NCBI GenBank assembly: GCA_945865525.1
Contig: CAMBDY010000010.1
Coordinates: 1-64,000 of the forward strand
Length of the DNA: 64,000 nt
Source of the DNA: Nitrospira lenta
Lineage (GTDB): Bacteria > Nitrospirota > Nitrospiria > Nitrospirales > Nitrospiraceae
Reading direction: 5' to 3'
Below are positions 63,299 through 64,000 of this stretch, one piece after another. The number at the start of each line of letters is the position of its first letter. Positions within the stretch are counted from its first letter, which is position 1. The notes under the pieces were generated by a model that was given only the letters and a program-made list of their open reading frames with translations, was not told the DNA's origin and searched no databases. A program made the position numbers and the translations under genes.

Positions 63299-64000
63299 CT
63301 AGCGGGCGTGGACCATCGGAAGCTCGCGCGAGCCTTCTGCTTCTTGTTGAATACGGAGCCGTTCCAGCCGCGACTCCTCCAACACATGCTGGAGGACCTC
63401 GTCGGTCATCTGAGTCATCTGCGCCGCAACATCTTTCATCTCACCATGCTCGACTGCCCGTGAAAGCACTTCGGCCTTCGTGGCCCCTTTCTTCTGGCCC
63501 ATAAACGGCTTAATGATCAGGTAGGCCACATCTCGAGCCGGCATGAAACGCAGGAATCGTCGTAGCAATCGGGCGGTCTGTACGGGATAGTGCAGAAGCT
63601 TATAGATGAAGAGCCGCTTGAGTCCTTGCCGACGAACCTCGTTAATCACTTCGCCGGGCAAACAGGTTGGATCAATCTCCGAACATTTAAAATACTTATA
63701 CCAATCGGCCGTTTCGCTCACCAATCCCCGCTTTACATATTCCTGCCAAAGGGGTGTACCTCGATAGACACACAGCCGATTGAAGCCGAACGTGTCGAGC
63801 GGCAGCTTGGAGGCGAGATCGAACGTCGCCTCCATGTCCTCGACCGTTTCATCTGGATTGCCCACGGTAAAGAAGCCATGCACGATCTCGATACCGGCCT
63901 TCTTAGCGTTTCTGACTGCAATAGCGACTTCCGCCAGCGTCTGTTCTTTTTTGAGGCGATCGAGGATCTTCTGGCTGCCGCTTTCAATCCCAAACATGAC
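63299..64000 (-). CDS. Radical SAM protein (B12-binding type), C-terminal part
   Basis: The frame is open to the edge of the window, so this is the C-terminal part (about 233 residues) of a larger protein. FGIESGSQKILDRLKKEQT followed by VRNAKKAGIEIVHGFFTVGNPDETVEDMEATFDLA is the typical second half of the radical SAM barrel in B12-binding radical SAM proteins. The radical SAM cysteines and any cobalamin domain would be beyond base 64000. The C-terminal domain has a basic stretch (RRQGLKRLFIYKLLHYPVQTARLLRRFL). The substrate cannot be inferred. Confidence 0.75.
   Translation of the reverse strand, partial: VMFGIESGSQKILDRLKKEQTLAEVAIAVRNAKKAGIEIVHGFFTVGNPDETVEDMEATFDLASKLPLDTFGFNRLCVYRGTPLWQEYVKRGLVSETADWYKYFKCSEIDPTCLPGEVINEVRRQGLKRLFIYKLLHYPVQTARLLRRFLRFMPARDVAYLIIKPFMGQKKGATKAEVLSRAVEHGEMKDVAAQMTQMTDEVLQHVLEESRLERLRIQQEAEGSRELPMVHAR

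Overview
The window reads as chromosomal DNA of a Nitrospira-type nitrite oxidiser (phylum Nitrospirota). This is inferred from the combination of genes, not from a 16S gene, and the species is not resolved. The combination is: a five-gene 2-oxoacid:ferredoxin oxidoreductase of the reductive TCA type; a complete Pup-like (UBact) conjugation and 20S proteasome locus in a Gram-negative gene setting; a large operon of bc1-like, cytochrome bd-like and c-type cytochrome genes; hopanoid synthesis; and system II cytochrome c maturation. No rRNA, insertion sequence, prophage or CRISPR array was seen.

Layout. 1-442: the end of a DUF2203 gene and a YciI-like gene. 443-4808: a leader with two candidate promoters, the oxidoreductase operon (epsilon-like, alpha, beta, gamma, ferredoxin delta) and its terminator. 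4838-6382: a small protein, tRNA-Asn and a YheT-type hydrolase. 6379-14758 (minus): HD protein, YjbQ, two tiny reading frames, Mpa/ARC ATPase, Dop, UBact, PrcB, PrcA and PafA, mostly overlapping. 14903-19279: HIT protein, an unknown protein, tRNA-Thr, a caspase-like lipoprotein that has lost its catalytic residues, and UbiA. 19280-30670 (minus): an eleven-gene respiratory operon with two CydA-like proteins, cytochrome b, a PRC-barrel/Rieske fusion, five c-type cytochrome genes, a heme-b-binding membrane-anchored protein and an unknown membrane protein.

30869-43734 (minus): two small proteins, HpnH, tRNA-Cys, IspG and Dxs, then a tightly packed set of squalene-hopene cyclase, HpnG, MlaE, MlaF, MlaD, MlaC and a short Omp85 barrel. 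The set links isoprenoid precursor supply, hopanoid synthesis and a probable lipid-transport route across the envelope. 43933-48745 (minus): SMC and IspH. 48943-53258: PhoB/PhoR-like two-component genes (plus strand), with a PiT transporter and its DUF47 partner (minus strand). 53338-55446: FabH (minus) and a BamD-like lipoprotein (plus). 55690-60070 (minus): system II cytochrome c maturation (ResB, CcsA, two ResA/TlpA thioredoxins, CcdA), which would serve the many cytochromes c upstream. 60394-62904: MetK and AhcY of the SAM cycle. 63299-64000: the C-terminal part of a B12-type radical SAM protein that runs off the window.

The most unusual items are the respiratory operon with its PRC-barrel/Rieske fusion, the hopanoid-Mla-Omp85 operon, the UBact locus with its coupled upstream genes and a Mpa tail lacking the usual tyrosine, the pseudo-caspase, and a structured spacer between metK and ahcY.
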